Positions 1 through 5,688 of a stretch of 7,001 nucleotides of DNA are shown here, in pieces (within the stretch, counting starts at the first letter, position 1; every line of letters begins with the position of its first letter). The position numbers and the translations under genes were made by a program. The notes under the pieces are model-generated. The model ran no database searches. It saw only the letters and a list, made by a program, of their open reading frames with translations, and was not told the DNA's origin. Source of the stretch: Methanobacterium sp. (lineage in GTDB: Archaea > Methanobacteriota > Methanobacteria > Methanobacteriales > Methanobacteriaceae); assembly GCA_003164415.1 (NCBI GenBank), contig PLTK01000238.1, positions 5,243-12,243 of the forward strand, written 5' to 3'.

Positions 1-113
1 CCCGATGTTTGATTATCAATGATAACAACCTCGTTATCTTGGTTGAGTTCACCAATTAAGTGGGATCCGATAAATCCAAGACCACCTGTAACTGCTACCT
101 TTTTATTTTTCAT
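1..113 (-). CDS. NAD-dependent sugar-nucleotide epimerase/dehydratase, N-terminal fragment (cut by window edge)
   Basis: Only the first 37 codons are inside the window; the gene runs off the left edge. The visible protein opens with a beta strand and the dinucleotide-binding loop TGGLGFIGSH (about residues 9-18), the GxxGxxG signature of extended short-chain dehydrogenases. The second strand ends VIIDNQTSG, where the Asp (residue 32) would bind the adenosine ribose and indicates NAD rather than NADP. The D-N-x-x-S/T-G pattern is the one seen in UDP-glucose 4-epimerase-like enzymes, so a GalE-type role in making UDP-sugars for surface glycans is likely. Substrate specificity cannot be judged because the catalytic YxxxK lies outside. 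The start is ATG with a weak GAGG-type site upstream. It lies 39 nt downstream of the DUF1616 gene on the same strand, so the two may be cotranscribed. Confidence 0.9.
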   Translation of the reverse strand, partial: MKNKKVAVTGGLGFIGSHLIGELNQDNEVVIIDNQTS

Positions 114-152
114 ATATACCCTCGAATCATTTTATGATATTTATTTTTAAAT

Positions 153-578
153 TTAAACCACATTTAAGTGTAGGAATACAGAACGATAAACAGTACCATT
201 ACTCGGCAGTTTATACAAGTTGAATGTTAATGTCTGGTTACTTCCAGTTACTGTCGGTGTGAATGAAAAGCTTATATTTTTTGTTTCATTATTTTCAAGT
301 GTATAATTCTGATTAGAAATGGCTACACCGTTTAATGTTGCTATTAAATTGTAACTGGTTGTTTTATCTTCATGGTTTACAATTCCTATTGTAACATTTC
401 CAGGTTCATTTAGACTTATGTTGGATGGGTAGTCGCCTGCTTGATTATTTGCACCGAGTATATATAATTCAGTAAATCTTTCATTAGGAGATGGATTAAC
501 TATTATATATACTGTTGCCCCTACAGCAACCACTAGTAAAATAATTATAATAGATGATACTGTTTTATCAAAATTCAT
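153..578 (-). CDS. DUF1616-type membrane-anchored surface protein, short form (141 aa)
   Basis: The protein has a short basic N-terminus, one hydrophobic anchor (about residues 8-28), then an extracytoplasmic beta-rich domain. The segment FTELYILGANNQAGDYPSN, followed by the NVTIGIVNHE stretch (residues 61-70), is the recognisable core of the DUF1616 family, whose function is unknown to me. Longer DUF1616 proteins, as I recall, carry several membrane helices before this domain; here only one precedes it. Seven N-x-S/T sequons (N53, N61, N91, N97, N101, N114, N127) fit heavy archaeal N-glycosylation outside the cell. I chose ATG at 578 because AAAGGTG lies 6 nt upstream; an in-frame TTG at 596 would add six residues but would leave that ribosome site inside the gene. 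It is divergent from the DUF2206 gene and upstream of an epimerase, suggesting a surface-glycan role (inference). Confidence 0.82.
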   Translation of the reverse strand: MNFDKTVSSIIIILLVVAVGATVYIIVNPSPNERFTELYILGANNQAGDYPSNISLNEPGNVTIGIVNHEDKTTSYNLIATLNGVAISNQNYTLENNETKNISFSFTPTVTGSNQTLTFNLYKLPSNGTVYRSVFLHLNVV

Positions 579-584
579 TATAGA

Positions 585-591
585 CACCTTT
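585..591 (-). promoter_or_regulatory. Ribosome binding site that decides the DUF1616 gene start
   Basis: Read on the minus strand this is AAAGGTG, matching the GGTG core complementary to the archaeal 16S 3' end. It sits 6 nt before the ATG at 578, which favours that start over the in-frame TTG at 596. Confidence 0.6.
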
Positions 592-596
592 AACAA

Positions 597-851
597 ATTA
601 TTATGAGCATTATATTCTAATTTTTTTTATGGATATTATATGTATTAGTTATAAATTATGTATAATTGTTCCTTTTTTTAATATTCGTATTCCAATGGAT
701 ATATATAATAATTATTGTATTAAAATCTGCTATTTAGAATATATTTTAGCCTAGAGTTATATTTATAAGATTATACATTATTATGTGTTATAGATCAAAT
801 AATTTTATATTTATTAAATATTTAAGCTCATTATCATAAAAGGATTTAAAA
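597..851. promoter_or_regulatory. Divergent AT-rich intergenic region between the DUF1616 and DUF2206 genes
   Basis: This 255-bp spacer must hold promoters for both flanking genes. It is so AT-rich that several TATA-like strings occur. On the minus strand ATTTATAA (649-656) is a candidate for the DUF1616 gene. On the plus strand the best placed candidate is at 803-811, with another at 762-769. I see no RNA gene, convincing ORF or strong inverted repeat in it. Confidence 0.6.
803..811 (+). promoter_or_regulatory. Candidate TATA box for the DUF2206 gene
   Basis: The string TTTTATATT lies about 45 nt before the ATG at 852. Initiation about 26 nt downstream of its centre would fall near 833 and give a leader of about 19 nt that still contains the ribosome-binding AAAGGA (838-843). 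The spacing is self-consistent, but AT-richness makes chance matches common. Confidence 0.35.
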
Positions 852-3233
852 ATGCTACTGAAAAATCCCCTTCAAATGAACGACTGGAAATTTAGTTGGT
901 TTATCAAATTAGTTATTATCATACAGATTTTAATGTTATTTGTGATGGGATTAGACCTTAAAAACATTACAATACCCATTATAAGCCCATTAATAGTATT
1001 CTTATACCTTACATTCATTCCAGGTTACCTTATACTGAGAATACTTAAAATACATGAAATGGGAAGTGTCACATCATTACTCTACGCTGTTGGTTTGAGC
1101 GTACTTAGTGTGATGTTGGTAGGTTTTTCAGCAAATACATTGTTGCCACTTATAGGAATTTCCAATCCAATAACATTTATACCGCTAGCTGTTATTGTAA
1201 ATGTTTATGTTGTAATACTGGCAGTTCTAAGCTATTTCAGAGATAAAGATTTTAGTTGTCCATGTTTTATTGATACAGAAGTTTTACTCTCACCCGTATT
1301 TTTATTTCTATGTTTAATACCATTTATAGCAATTTTCGGTTCGTATGCTATGAATTTATCCCATAATAATATTATTACCATGATTTTATTGGCTTTAATT
1401 GCCATAATATTTGTTCTGGTTGTTTTTGACAAGATACCTAAAAAATTATATTTATTCACGGTTTGGATTATTTCAATATCCTTACTTTACATGAGTTCTT
1501 TGATTTCACCATACGTATGGGGATGGGATGTACAAAACGAATATTATCTTGCTAATTTAGTTTTAACCACTTCACACTGGAATTATATGCTTCCAGATGC
1601 TTACAATTCAATGCTGAGCATTGTTATGTTGGGTCCTGTTTACTCAATTTTAACACATTTAGATTTGGATTATGTTTTAAAGATCATAATCCCATTCATA
1701 TTTTCACTTCTACCCCTAGGTTTGTACAGGATATTTAAAATCCAGACACAAGATTCTAAAATATCATTCCTGGCTGTTTTCCTTTTTATTTCATTTAATA
1801 CATTTTATATAGAATTATTATCCATCACAAGGGAGATGACTGCAGAACTTTTTCTAATTGTTATTCTGCTCTTATTTTTTGAAAGAAAATTTAAACCAAA
1901 TCTTATATTGTTAATGATCCTTTTCAGCATGGGTCTGGTATTCTCACACTACTCAACTTCCTACTTTTTCATAGCAGCCCTAATACTGGTTACACTGATT
2001 CTTGGATTTTTCAATCTAACCAATTTCAATGTACCACTGAAAAAAATAGATATTAAAAAAGATAAAACAATCCTGTATCTGCTACCTGCAATAACTATAT
2101 TTATGGCTTTTTTTTCCTATTTATGGTACAGCAGCACTTCCCAGGGGCTGGCAATTAATTCAATTATTGATGTTACAATCTACATATATCAGGACTTCCG
2201 TGATGCACTAAATTTAACCATACAAAGTGTGGGATTAGTTCCAGGTCCTTTTATATACCTGATAATAGCAGCGGTAATAATAATATTCCTTATAATTATA
2301 TTTTACCTGGCTAAAATAGCTTTAAAAAGATTTGTTATAATTGAAAATCGTCTTGCCAATACACTCGAAACCAACGTAAAAAAATATCTAAACAACAAGG
2401 TAATCTCAATTATCAGCATATTAGTACTGTTGGTACTGTTAATATTTTTAGGCGGATACAAAACATGGGTAGTAAGCTTTTTAAGATATTTTAACTTTTT
2501 AGTCGTTTATCTATGCTTTATGGGTTTGATACTGGTCTTCTTTAAGATATATCCGAAAAAATTCCAGAACACCTTTCTAGCCTTTGCTGTTTTTGGTGTG
2601 ATAATGTTAATGGGCGGATACCTTGTGCCATCATTTGAAAGTGCATTCAACATCTCTAGAATATATGAATTATCATTCCTGTTTCTATCACCATTATGTG
2701 TTATTGGTGGAATAAAAATATCTGGTTCGATTTATCAGGTCTTAACACGTAAGAAAATTAGTGGTGAAGGTGCCTTAAAGATTTTCTCAGTTTTCCTACT
2801 GGTCTTCATGTTATTTAACACCGGTTTTATAAGTGTACTAGCTGACCAGTCCATTCCAATGCACCTATCTAATCAGGATAGATTATCCGATTATTATCCA
2901 TTATTTGATCAAGCGGAATTTACAGGAGCTCAGTGGTTAATAGAGAACAATGTAAGTTCTAATATTTATGCCGATGTTTATGGTAAATTCATATTTTACA
3001 GGTTCACCCCGAATATAAATAATATATCTGCAGACAATGGAATATCAGAATTTACCAATTATACACAGCCCAACACCTACATGTACCTTAGAAAATTGAA
3101 CACTGAAAATGGTTTCCTTGTTGGATACACTAGTAGAAGTGATCGTAACAGAATATATGCCGATCTAAGCGGTGCTGCAAACAATAAAAACAGAATATTT
3201 GATGATGGTGATTCAGCTGTTTATTATAGTTAG
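852..3233 (+). CDS. DUF2206-family polytopic membrane protein, possible GT-C-like glycosyltransferase (793 aa)
   Basis: Residues about 12-660 are a series of roughly 15 or more hydrophobic helices with short polar loops; residues about 664-793 form a soluble C-terminal domain. This layout matches the DUF2206 family of methanogen membrane proteins and the general plan of GT-C glycosyltransferases, which use lipid-linked sugars and transfer them outside the membrane. Visible motifs are WGWDVQNEYY (223-232, with acidic D226 and E230 after a helix), SITREMTAE (324-332), FSHYSTSYFF (364-373) and, in the tail, AEFTGAQWL (688-696). The D226/E230 motif could be the metal or acceptor-binding acid pair of a GT-C fold, but that is inference. 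The tail contains sequons (NVS, NIS, NYT), consistent with an outside location. The start is ATG after AAAGGA with 8-nt spacing; M9 is an alternative. No frameshift is seen. The divergent DUF1616 gene and the epimerase suggest a surface-glycan locus. Confidence 0.8.
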   Translation: MLLKNPLQMNDWKFSWFIKLVIIIQILMLFVMGLDLKNITIPIISPLIVFLYLTFIPGYLILRILKIHEMGSVTSLLYAVGLSVLSVMLVGFSANTLLPLIGISNPITFIPLAVIVNVYVVILAVLSYFRDKDFSCPCFIDTEVLLSPVFLFLCLIPFIAIFGSYAMNLSHNNIITMILLALIAIIFVLVVFDKIPKKLYLFTVWIISISLLYMSSLISPYVWGWDVQNEYYLANLVLTTSHWNYMLPDAYNSMLSIVMLGPVYSILTHLDLDYVLKIIIPFIFSLLPLGLYRIFKIQTQDSKISFLAVFLFISFNTFYIELLSITREMTAELFLIVILLLFFERKFKPNLILLMILFSMGLVFSHYSTSYFFIAALILVTLILGFFNLTNFNVPLKKIDIKKDKTILYLLPAITIFMAFFSYLWYSSTSQGLAINSIIDVTIYIYQDFRDALNLTIQSVGLVPGPFIYLIIAAVIIIFLIIIFYLAKIALKRFVIIENRLANTLETNVKKYLNNKVISIISILVLLVLLIFLGGYKTWVVSFLRYFNFLVVYLCFMGLILVFFKIYPKKFQNTFLAFAVFGVIMLMGGYLVPSFESAFNISRIYELSFLFLSPLCVIGGIKISGSIYQVLTRKKISGEGALKIFSVFLLVFMLFNTGFISVLADQSIPMHLSNQDRLSDYYPLFDQAEFTGAQWLIENNVSSNIYADVYGKFIFYRFTPNINNISADNGISEFTNYTQPNTYMYLRKLNTENGFLVGYTSRSDRNRIYADLSGAANNKNRIFDDGDSAVYYS

Positions 3234-3338
3234 AAATAGTTGATAAAAGTGCTAATTAATAAATTCAATGAATTAACATAACAGTTGATATAAATTAATT
3301 AATACGTGCATAACAATATTTATCTATAATGAGTACAA

Positions 3339-3360
3339 TTTTTTCTTAAAATTAATTTTT
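3339..3360 (+). terminator. Candidate T-rich archaeal terminator after the DUF2206 gene
   Basis: A run of six T (3339-3344) and a run of five T (3356-3360) lie about 105-125 nt past the DUF2206 stop and before the eha promoter. Archaeal RNA polymerase often terminates at such oligo-T tracts without a hairpin. No strong stem precedes them, and the local AT-richness lowers confidence. Confidence 0.35.
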
Positions 3361-3433
3361 AATAGTTTAACAAGATTGAAAATTCGTAAAGAGTGTTAAA
3401 TTCTTATATATTCTTTAAAAAATTATTGAAATA

Positions 3434-3448
3434 GAAAACATTTATATA
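3434..3448 (+). promoter_or_regulatory. eha operon promoter (BRE-like purines plus TATA box)
   Basis: The TATA element TTTATATA (3441-3448) is preceded by a purine-rich GAAAACA that could act as the TFB-recognition element. With the usual archaeal spacing of about 26 nt from TATA centre to start site, transcription would begin close to 3471, the A of the ehaA ATG. The stretch between TATA and ATG (GCGTAAGCAG and following) is less AT-rich than the surroundings and has no Shine-Dalgarno match. The rest of the 237-bp spacer (3234-3433) is AT-rich, and I see no gene in it. Confidence 0.6.
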
Positions 3449-3470
3449 TCGCGTAAGCAGATGTTTTATC

Positions 3471-3773
3471 ATGTTTATTCATGCATTTGAACAGATCACA
3501 ATCATAAGTTATATACTTGCACTTATAGCTGCCATGGTGGTGGGTCTGATTTTAAGAATTCCAATTTTACCAGAAAGACCTATGAGATACTCATGGACTA
3601 TCAGTATCATATTCCCAACATCGGTACTGGCGTTAGGATTTACAGCCATGTTATTTAAACTTGGATATACAGGAATCCCGGTTGCGTTAGTAGTTGGAAT
3701 ATTAACGGCTGTCTTTGCCAAATACTTCCTTGAAAGACTTTTACCAAGACCTCAAGTGGAGGAATCTGCATGA
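3471..3773 (+). CDS. ehaA: Energy-converting hydrogenase A subunit A (EhaA)
   Basis: This is a 100-residue membrane protein with three predicted helices (about 9-28, 44-63, 68-86), the motif PERPMRYSWT (34-43) in the first loop, and a charged C-terminus LERLLPRPQVEES. I recognise it as EhaA, the first small membrane subunit of the Eha hydrogenase of Methanobacteriales, from its sequence and its position at the head of the ehaA-H run. Its individual function is unknown; it is presumed to be part of the membrane arm. The ATG at 3471 has no ribosome binding site and lies about where transcription should begin, so translation is probably leaderless. The ATG at 3461 is in another frame and closes after nine codons. 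The stop overlaps the ehaB start (ATGA). Confidence 0.88.
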   Translation: MFIHAFEQITIISYILALIAAMVVGLILRIPILPERPMRYSWTISIIFPTSVLALGFTAMLFKLGYTGIPVALVVGILTAVFAKYFLERLLPRPQVEESA

Positions 3774-4273
3774 ATGAAATCATTGCAATTATAATAGCAG
3801 CTGTACTTTGCTGGTTAAACTTTGTACTAATAGATACATGGATGGGACTTCCAGAAGCACCTGGCGTTAAGGGTGCAGAAGTTATTGGAAGAGCTGTTAA
3901 AAAACGTGGTGGAGACCTTGCAGGAGGATTATTCCAGGGAAACATTGTATGTTCCCCTGATGCATCGGCTGGAACACTGCTTGCAGCAGCTGCATGTTAC
4001 ACTATCGGAACACCTGAAGGCGGTTTAGTTGCTGCTGTACTAGTATATGCCGGTAACAGACTATGTGCAGATCCTGGATATGCCGGTACAACAGGAGCCC
4101 TCACAATCACATGTATCATATATGCTGCATCCTATATCGGAATAGGCCCAGCAGAATTTATTGTTGGAATGGTACTGGCCATAGTCACAATACAGGGAAT
4201 TGACCATCCCCTCGCATCTAAGTTACTAGGGAAAATTGCCGATAAAGTGGGTAGGCACACCAAATTAACCTAA
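3770..4273 (+). CDS. ehaB: Energy-converting hydrogenase A subunit B (EhaB)
   Basis: This is a 167-residue membrane protein with an N-terminal helix (about 2-20), a polar glycine-rich segment (28-65, with WMGLPEAPGVKGAEVIGRA at its beginning), then hydrophobic helices (about 66-95, 107-127, 128-146) and a basic tail. It has five cysteines: C14, C61 in NIVCSPD, C76, C99 in RLCADPG and C115. They are not spaced like a ferredoxin cluster motif, and most lie in or next to membrane segments. I assign EhaB by sequence feel and by its place between ehaA and ehaC; the precise role is unknown. Translation starts in the ATGA overlap with ehaA, supported by GGAGG at 3758-3762, seven nt ahead. It is followed by a 73-bp gap, one of only two sizeable gaps in this part of the operon. 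Confidence 0.87.
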   Translation: MNEIIAIIIAAVLCWLNFVLIDTWMGLPEAPGVKGAEVIGRAVKKRGGDLAGGLFQGNIVCSPDASAGTLLAAAACYTIGTPEGGLVAAVLVYAGNRLCADPGYAGTTGALTITCIIYAASYIGIGPAEFIVGMVLAIVTIQGIDHPLASKLLGKIADKVGRHTKLT

Positions 4274-4290
4274 ATGGAGATTTAATCATA

Positions 4291-4344
4291 ATGGCACTTC
4301 AAGATCATAAAGACAATATAAATAATAAAATCACAGGTCGATAA
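4291..4344 (+). CDS. Possible 17-codon small ORF between ehaB and ehaC
   Basis: The ORF reads ATG to TAA and would encode the hydrophilic peptide MALQDHKDNINNKITGR. GGAG at 4275-4278 with GGAGAT continuing to 4280 lies about 10 nt upstream, and the stop is 2 nt before the ehaC ATG, so it could couple ehaB and ehaC translation. It is in a different frame from ehaC, so it is not a longer ehaC start. Its composition is unlike the hydrophobic Eha subunits. It may be a chance ORF or a decayed remnant; I do not recognise it. Confidence 0.3.
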   Translation: MALQDHKDNINNKITGR

Positions 4345-4360
4345 TCATGTTAATCATGTT
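4343..4360 (+). repeat. Perfect 9-bp tandem duplication across the ehaC start
   Basis: AATCATGTT occurs twice in direct succession, so ehaC begins with two in-frame ATG codons and the repeated residues MLIMLI. AGGT at 4335-4338 lies 8 nt before the first ATG and 17 nt before the second, which favours the first as the start. Confidence 0.75.
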
Positions 4361-4607
4361 AATACAGATATTAGGTATTATCGTACTTTTAATGGCACTA
4401 AGAACTCTCTTTGCACAAGATAGATCTGAAAGGATGCTTTACCTTAATGCAATGAGTTTTGGAATAGCTGGAATGATAGCGTTATACATCCAAACACCCT
4501 TTGGAGCAATAGTTGCTATCACTTACTTTATTGCATCAACCATAAGCTCAAATGCCATAGCTTACTCAATTGGACGGGTTAAAAATGAAATAATCTTGGA
4601 TGAATAA
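4347..4607 (+). CDS. ehaC: Energy-converting hydrogenase A subunit C (EhaC), MrpF-like
   Basis: This is an 86-residue protein with three hydrophobic helices (about 2-18, 35-49, 52-74). Between helices one and two is the loop LRTLFAQDRSERMLYLNAMS (18-37), an arrangement like the GPtxxDRxxAxD loop of MrpF/MbhB, the small subunit of Mrp antiporters. As I recall, the EhaC family was catalogued as DUF2109. It is a structural membrane-arm subunit of the Eha hydrogenase; no catalytic residues are expected. The start is the first of two ATGs created by a 9-bp tandem repeat, chosen because AGGT sits 8 nt upstream. A 60-nt AT-rich gap separates it from ehaD, so coupling is looser here. The EhaC call is fairly firm; the MrpF likeness is inference from pattern alone. 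Confidence 0.87.
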   Translation: MLIMLIQILGIIVLLMALRTLFAQDRSERMLYLNAMSFGIAGMIALYIQTPFGAIVAITYFIASTISSNAIAYSIGRVKNEIILDE

Positions 4608-4667
4608 TAATATTAAATATTCAATTTATTTAATTAAAAAATTAGGATTATAAAAATGGTGGAATAA

Positions 4668-4958
4668 ATGTATCCCTTTCTAGACCTTGTAACTTTGACA
4701 AATGTATCGGTAGGTGTGCTTTTCATTGGCGCTGCAGGTATTATTATGCTCAAAACACCTATGGATAAGGTTATTATGTTTGCACTTCTCCAGGGCGGAT
4801 TTATTGGAATAATAGTATCTGCCAAATATCTTGATGTTGCAATGGCAGCAGCCATATTTGATCCCATATCAACGATCATAATGCTAATTGCTATAACCAA
4901 ACTTGATGAAATACGTAAGAATAAAATAAAATCTCAGGAGGAAGAATTCTTTGCTTGA
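4668..4958 (+). CDS. ehaD: Energy-converting hydrogenase A subunit D (EhaD), MbhD-like
   Basis: This is a 96-residue protein with three helices (about 10-29, 34-52, 58-78) and a charged cytoplasmic tail (79-96). The last helix, with AKYLDVAMAAAIFDPISTI (52-70), resembles the 'PDVAxTEAxxG' helix of the MrpA C-terminal region and of MbhD (DUF4040 type), which sits at the junction of antiporter-like subunits. As I recall, the EhaD family was catalogued as DUF2108. In other MbhD/MrpA proteins an acid lies in this helix; here D56 and D65 are the candidates. The ATG is preceded by GGTGG (4658-4662) with 5-nt spacing. A four-codon ATG...TAA ORF covers that site and looks incidental. Its 3' end overlaps ehaE by 8 bp, indicating translational coupling. 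Confidence 0.86.
   Translation: MYPFLDLVTLTNVSVGVLFIGAAGIIMLKTPMDKVIMFALLQGGFIGIIVSAKYLDVAMAAAIFDPISTIIMLIAITKLDEIRKNKIKSQEEEFFA
4936..4941 (+). promoter_or_regulatory. Strong ribosome binding site supporting the TTG start of ehaE
   Basis: AGGAGG inside the end of ehaD lies 9 nt before TTG at 4951. It supports that non-ATG start; the only in-frame ATG of ehaE is near its C-terminus (residue 82). Confidence 0.75.
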
Positions 4959-5211
4959 AGTATATATATGGTTCTACGCTGGCTGTACACTTGTTATAGT
5001 TGGTAGTTTAGCAACTGTGATCGGCCCGGGGGTTAAGGATCCTCTGGTCAGAACTTTAAACACAGAAATTCCTGCAGTAGGTCTTTCACTCATATTTTTA
5101 ACTTATAACCACACCATAGCACTCTTAACATTTATAGCTGCTACATCTATAATTACCCTGATACTTTTAAGAACTATTGTGCGATTGGAAGAAATGGGGG
5201 CCGAACTTTGA
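4951..5211 (+). CDS. ehaE: Energy-converting hydrogenase A subunit E (EhaE), possibly MrpG-like
   Basis: This is an 86-residue protein with three helices (about 5-24, 40-53, 55-74). The loop VIGPGVKDPLVRTLNTEIPA (23-42) lies between helices one and two, and the tail VRLEEMGAEL is charged. As I recall, the EhaE family was catalogued as DUF2107. The loop position and the D-x-x-x-R pattern are reminiscent of MrpG/MbhC ('RlpDxxxRxHA'), but this match is weak. It is assumed to be a structural subunit of the membrane arm. Translation starts at TTG, since no in-frame ATG exists before residue 82 and AGGAGG is correctly placed. The start overlaps ehaD by 8 bp and the stop overlaps the ehaF start by 4 bp (TTGA), so expression of D-E-F should be coupled. 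Confidence 0.86.
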   Translation: MLEVYIWFYAGCTLVIVGSLATVIGPGVKDPLVRTLNTEIPAVGLSLIFLTYNHTIALLTFIAATSIITLILLRTIVRLEEMGAEL

Positions 5212-5687
5212 GTAGTATAGGAAGATTTTGGAATTCACTAGCAAATCCGGATAAAATTCCCAGATTTTATGCATTGGTACTTGGAATCGTGCTCTTAGCA
5301 GGATTTTTAATACCAATAGGATTAAACGATCATCAACTCTATCCCAGACCAGAACCACAACTTCAGATCAATGCTCAGGATCCACTCGCACCCTACGACA
5401 GGGGAGGAGTTACTTTTGAACAGAGAGGTATAGTTAAAGCACAATATCCACAATATCTACCAGCCATCGGTGAAATAACAGCATATTTATCACCTATAGC
5501 AATGGGTGTTGATCATACAACACTCTACTATGGTACATCCATCTATTCATCCCCTGGAGGACTTATAGATGAAATTCTCTATTACACAAGGGGATTTGAT
5601 ACAGTATTAGAATCAAGCATACTTATGATGGCATTTGTAATTGCCTCATTCATTGCATTAAACTTCACAATGAGGAGGGAAGACTGA
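5208..5687 (+). CDS. ehaF: Energy-converting hydrogenase A subunit F (EhaF), MbhE-like C-terminus
   Basis: The 159-residue protein has a basic N-terminus, a helix (about 20-38), a polar segment of some 95 residues rich in Pro and Tyr (40-135), then a C-terminal helix (136-154) ending MRRED. The positive-inside rule places the polar segment outside the cell. Residues 117-139, from GGLIDEILYY through RGFDTVLESS, closely resemble the end of MrpA and MbhE (GG...VNxIxxDFRGFDTLGE). D131 and E135 match the Asp and Glu of DTxxE, which supports an MbhE-like role beside an ion-translocating subunit. As I recall, the family was catalogued as DUF2106. Translation starts at TTG in a 4-bp overlap with ehaE; the next in-frame Met is at residue 99. 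The local G-run (5196-5200) is a weak ribosome site, so coupling probably matters. Confidence 0.86.
   Translation: MSSIGRFWNSLANPDKIPRFYALVLGIVLLAGFLIPIGLNDHQLYPRPEPQLQINAQDPLAPYDRGGVTFEQRGIVKAQYPQYLPAIGEITAYLSPIAMGVDHTTLYYGTSIYSSPGGLIDEILYYTRGFDTVLESSILMMAFVIASFIALNFTMRRED
5673..5678 (+). promoter_or_regulatory. Strong ribosome binding site supporting the TTG start of ehaG
   Basis: AGGAGG, within GAGGAGGGA at the 3' end of ehaF, lies 10 nt before TTG at 5689. It supports this start; the first in-frame ATG would come only at residue 54, removing conserved membrane sequence. Confidence 0.72.
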
Positions 5688-5688
5688 G

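Noticed and set aside
126..138. ATCAT/ATGAT inverted repeat between the DUF1616 and epimerase genes
   Set aside because: Only 5 bp of stem in AT-rich sequence; it does not support a terminator or binding-site call.
3262..3274. Small inverted repeat AATTC-AAT-GAATT after the DUF2206 gene
   Set aside because: A 5-bp AT-rich stem with a 3-nt loop is expected by chance in this composition and is too weak to call a terminator or operator.
3655..3945. Minus-strand open frame of 96 codons across the ehaA-ehaB junction
   Set aside because: It is antisense to two well-supported genes, spans their junction, has no ribosome site that I can see, and reads like an antisense shadow.
4649..4655. TTATAAA in the ehaC-ehaD gap as an internal promoter
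   Set aside because: Initiation about 26 nt downstream would fall at or past the ehaD ATG and bypass its GGTGG site; the string is common in AT-rich spacers.
4656..4667. Four-codon ATG-GTG-GAA-TAA frame directly before ehaD
   Set aside because: It merely overlaps the GGTGG ribosome site of ehaD and is too short to treat as a gene.
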